Shown: positions 5,127 to 5,596 of the stretch, piece by piece
Position numbering within the stretch: the first letter of the stretch is position 1
Layout: every line of letters starts with the position of its first letter
Assembly: GCA_029860565.1 (NCBI GenBank)
Contig: JAOUAY010000091.1
Location: forward strand, 1-5,596
DNA length: 5,596 bases
From: Candidatus Nitrosopumilus sp.
GTDB taxonomy: Archaea; Thermoproteota; Nitrososphaeria; Nitrososphaerales; Nitrosopumilaceae
Direction: 5' to 3'
The notes under the pieces: generated by a model
What the model saw: only the letters and a program-made list of their open reading frames with translations
The model's database searches: none
Told to the model about the DNA's origin: nothing
Program-made: the position numbers and the translations under genes

Positions 5127-5596
5127 ATGAAAGAGGTTGGAAAAATATGGATGAATGGGAAATTGGTGCCATTCAAAGATGCCAAAGTTCATGTATTAAC
5201 TCACGCATTACATTATTCAACATCAATTTTTGAAGGAATTAGATGCTATGATACACCAAATGGATCAGCAATTTTTAGATTGCCAGAACATGTTGATAGA
5301 TTTTTCAAATCTGCAAAATTATATTCAATGAAGATGCAGTTCTCAAAAAAAAATATTTTAGATGCAATTGTGGAAACCGTAAAAACCGGAGGACTCAAAG
5401 AATCATACATTAGACCCTTGGCATATTATGGTTATGGAACAATGGGACTAACTCCAACTCAAAATAAAGTAGATGTTTCAATTGCATGTTGGGAATGGAA
5501 AATGGGAGAATCAAAAGCAGGTAAATTTTCTGGAGCAAAATGTAAAATTTCAAGCTGGATAAAGATTGATTCAAGATTTCAACCCATGCAGGCAAA
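5127..5596 (+). CDS. ilvE: branched-chain amino acid aminotransferase (partial, 3' end outside window)
   Basis: The first 156 codons of a fold-type IV PLP aminotransferase, which interconverts leucine, isoleucine and valine with their 2-keto acids using glutamate. The frame stays open to the window edge. From Met5127, the conserved blocks are IWMNGKLV (7-14), VHVLTHALHYSTSIFEGIRCY (positions 21-41, with Y30 in the substrate pocket and E36-G37), EHVDR (54-58, R58 in the PLP-phosphate site) and YIRPL (94-98) with GTMGL (104-108). All resemble E. coli IlvE closely. The catalytic lysine lies beyond the window. The ATG at 5109 is in frame and would add six residues (MFFSSP). I prefer 5127, since the added stretch is T-rich and the promoter spacing fits better. 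It is transcribed divergently from the membrane protein gene. Confidence 0.93.
   Translation, partial: MKEVGKIWMNGKLVPFKDAKVHVLTHALHYSTSIFEGIRCYDTPNGSAIFRLPEHVDRFFKSAKLYSMKMQFSKKNILDAIVETVKTGGLKESYIRPLAYYGYGTMGLTPTQNKVDVSIACWEWKMGESKAGKFSGAKCKISSWIKIDSRFQPMQA

Noticed and set aside
5410..5595. 61-codon minus-strand ORF at the right edge
   Set aside because: Antisense to ilvE, whose plus-strand frame carries clear family motifs.

Overview
The window looks like ordinary chromosome from an ammonia-oxidising archaeon of the Nitrosopumilus/Nitrosarchaeum type (Thaumarchaeota/Nitrososphaerota). This is an inference. It rests on the strong A+T bias, on TATA-like boxes about 22-28 nt upstream of start codons with no Shine-Dalgarno (leaderless archaeal promoters), on a tRNA gene without an encoded CCA, and on the character of the proteins. 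No mobile element, CRISPR array or phage gene was seen.

Layout. Bases 2-55 look like the end of a plus-strand gene that enters from outside the window. On the minus strand follow a 131-residue DUF937-like protein (262-657), an endonuclease/exonuclease/phosphatase-fold hydrolase (804-1769) and tRNA-Val(UAC) (2040-2114). The tRNA shares an 79-nt divergent promoter region with a plus-strand MurG-like (GT28-type) glycosyltransferase (2194-3210). After a 45-nt gap comes an aspartate kinase (3256-4671). Its stop overlaps the start of an unlisted 42-codon reading frame (4671-4799) through a TAATG junction. A perfect 16-bp palindrome (4803-4818) nearly fills the gap to a convergent gene for a 68-residue, two-helix membrane protein (4821-5027, minus). 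The window closes with the first 156 or so codons of a branched-chain amino acid aminotransferase, ilvE (from 5127, plus).

Function. Aspartate kinase opens the aspartate pathway (threonine, methionine, lysine), and threonine feeds isoleucine, whose last step IlvE performs. The two enzymes are therefore linked by pathway, although a minus-strand gene lies between them. The hydrolase, the glycosyltransferase and the small proteins show no clear functional link. Most genes appear to have their own TATA box, so the region reads as mainly single-gene transcription units.

The stretch most worth a second look is 4671-4818. It holds a small translationally coupled reading frame that is GC-richer than its surroundings, a strong hairpin whose loop is complementary to the bases just upstream, a repeated 8-mer, and a palindrome between two convergent stop codons. 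It is either an overlooked small protein gene or a structured RNA.
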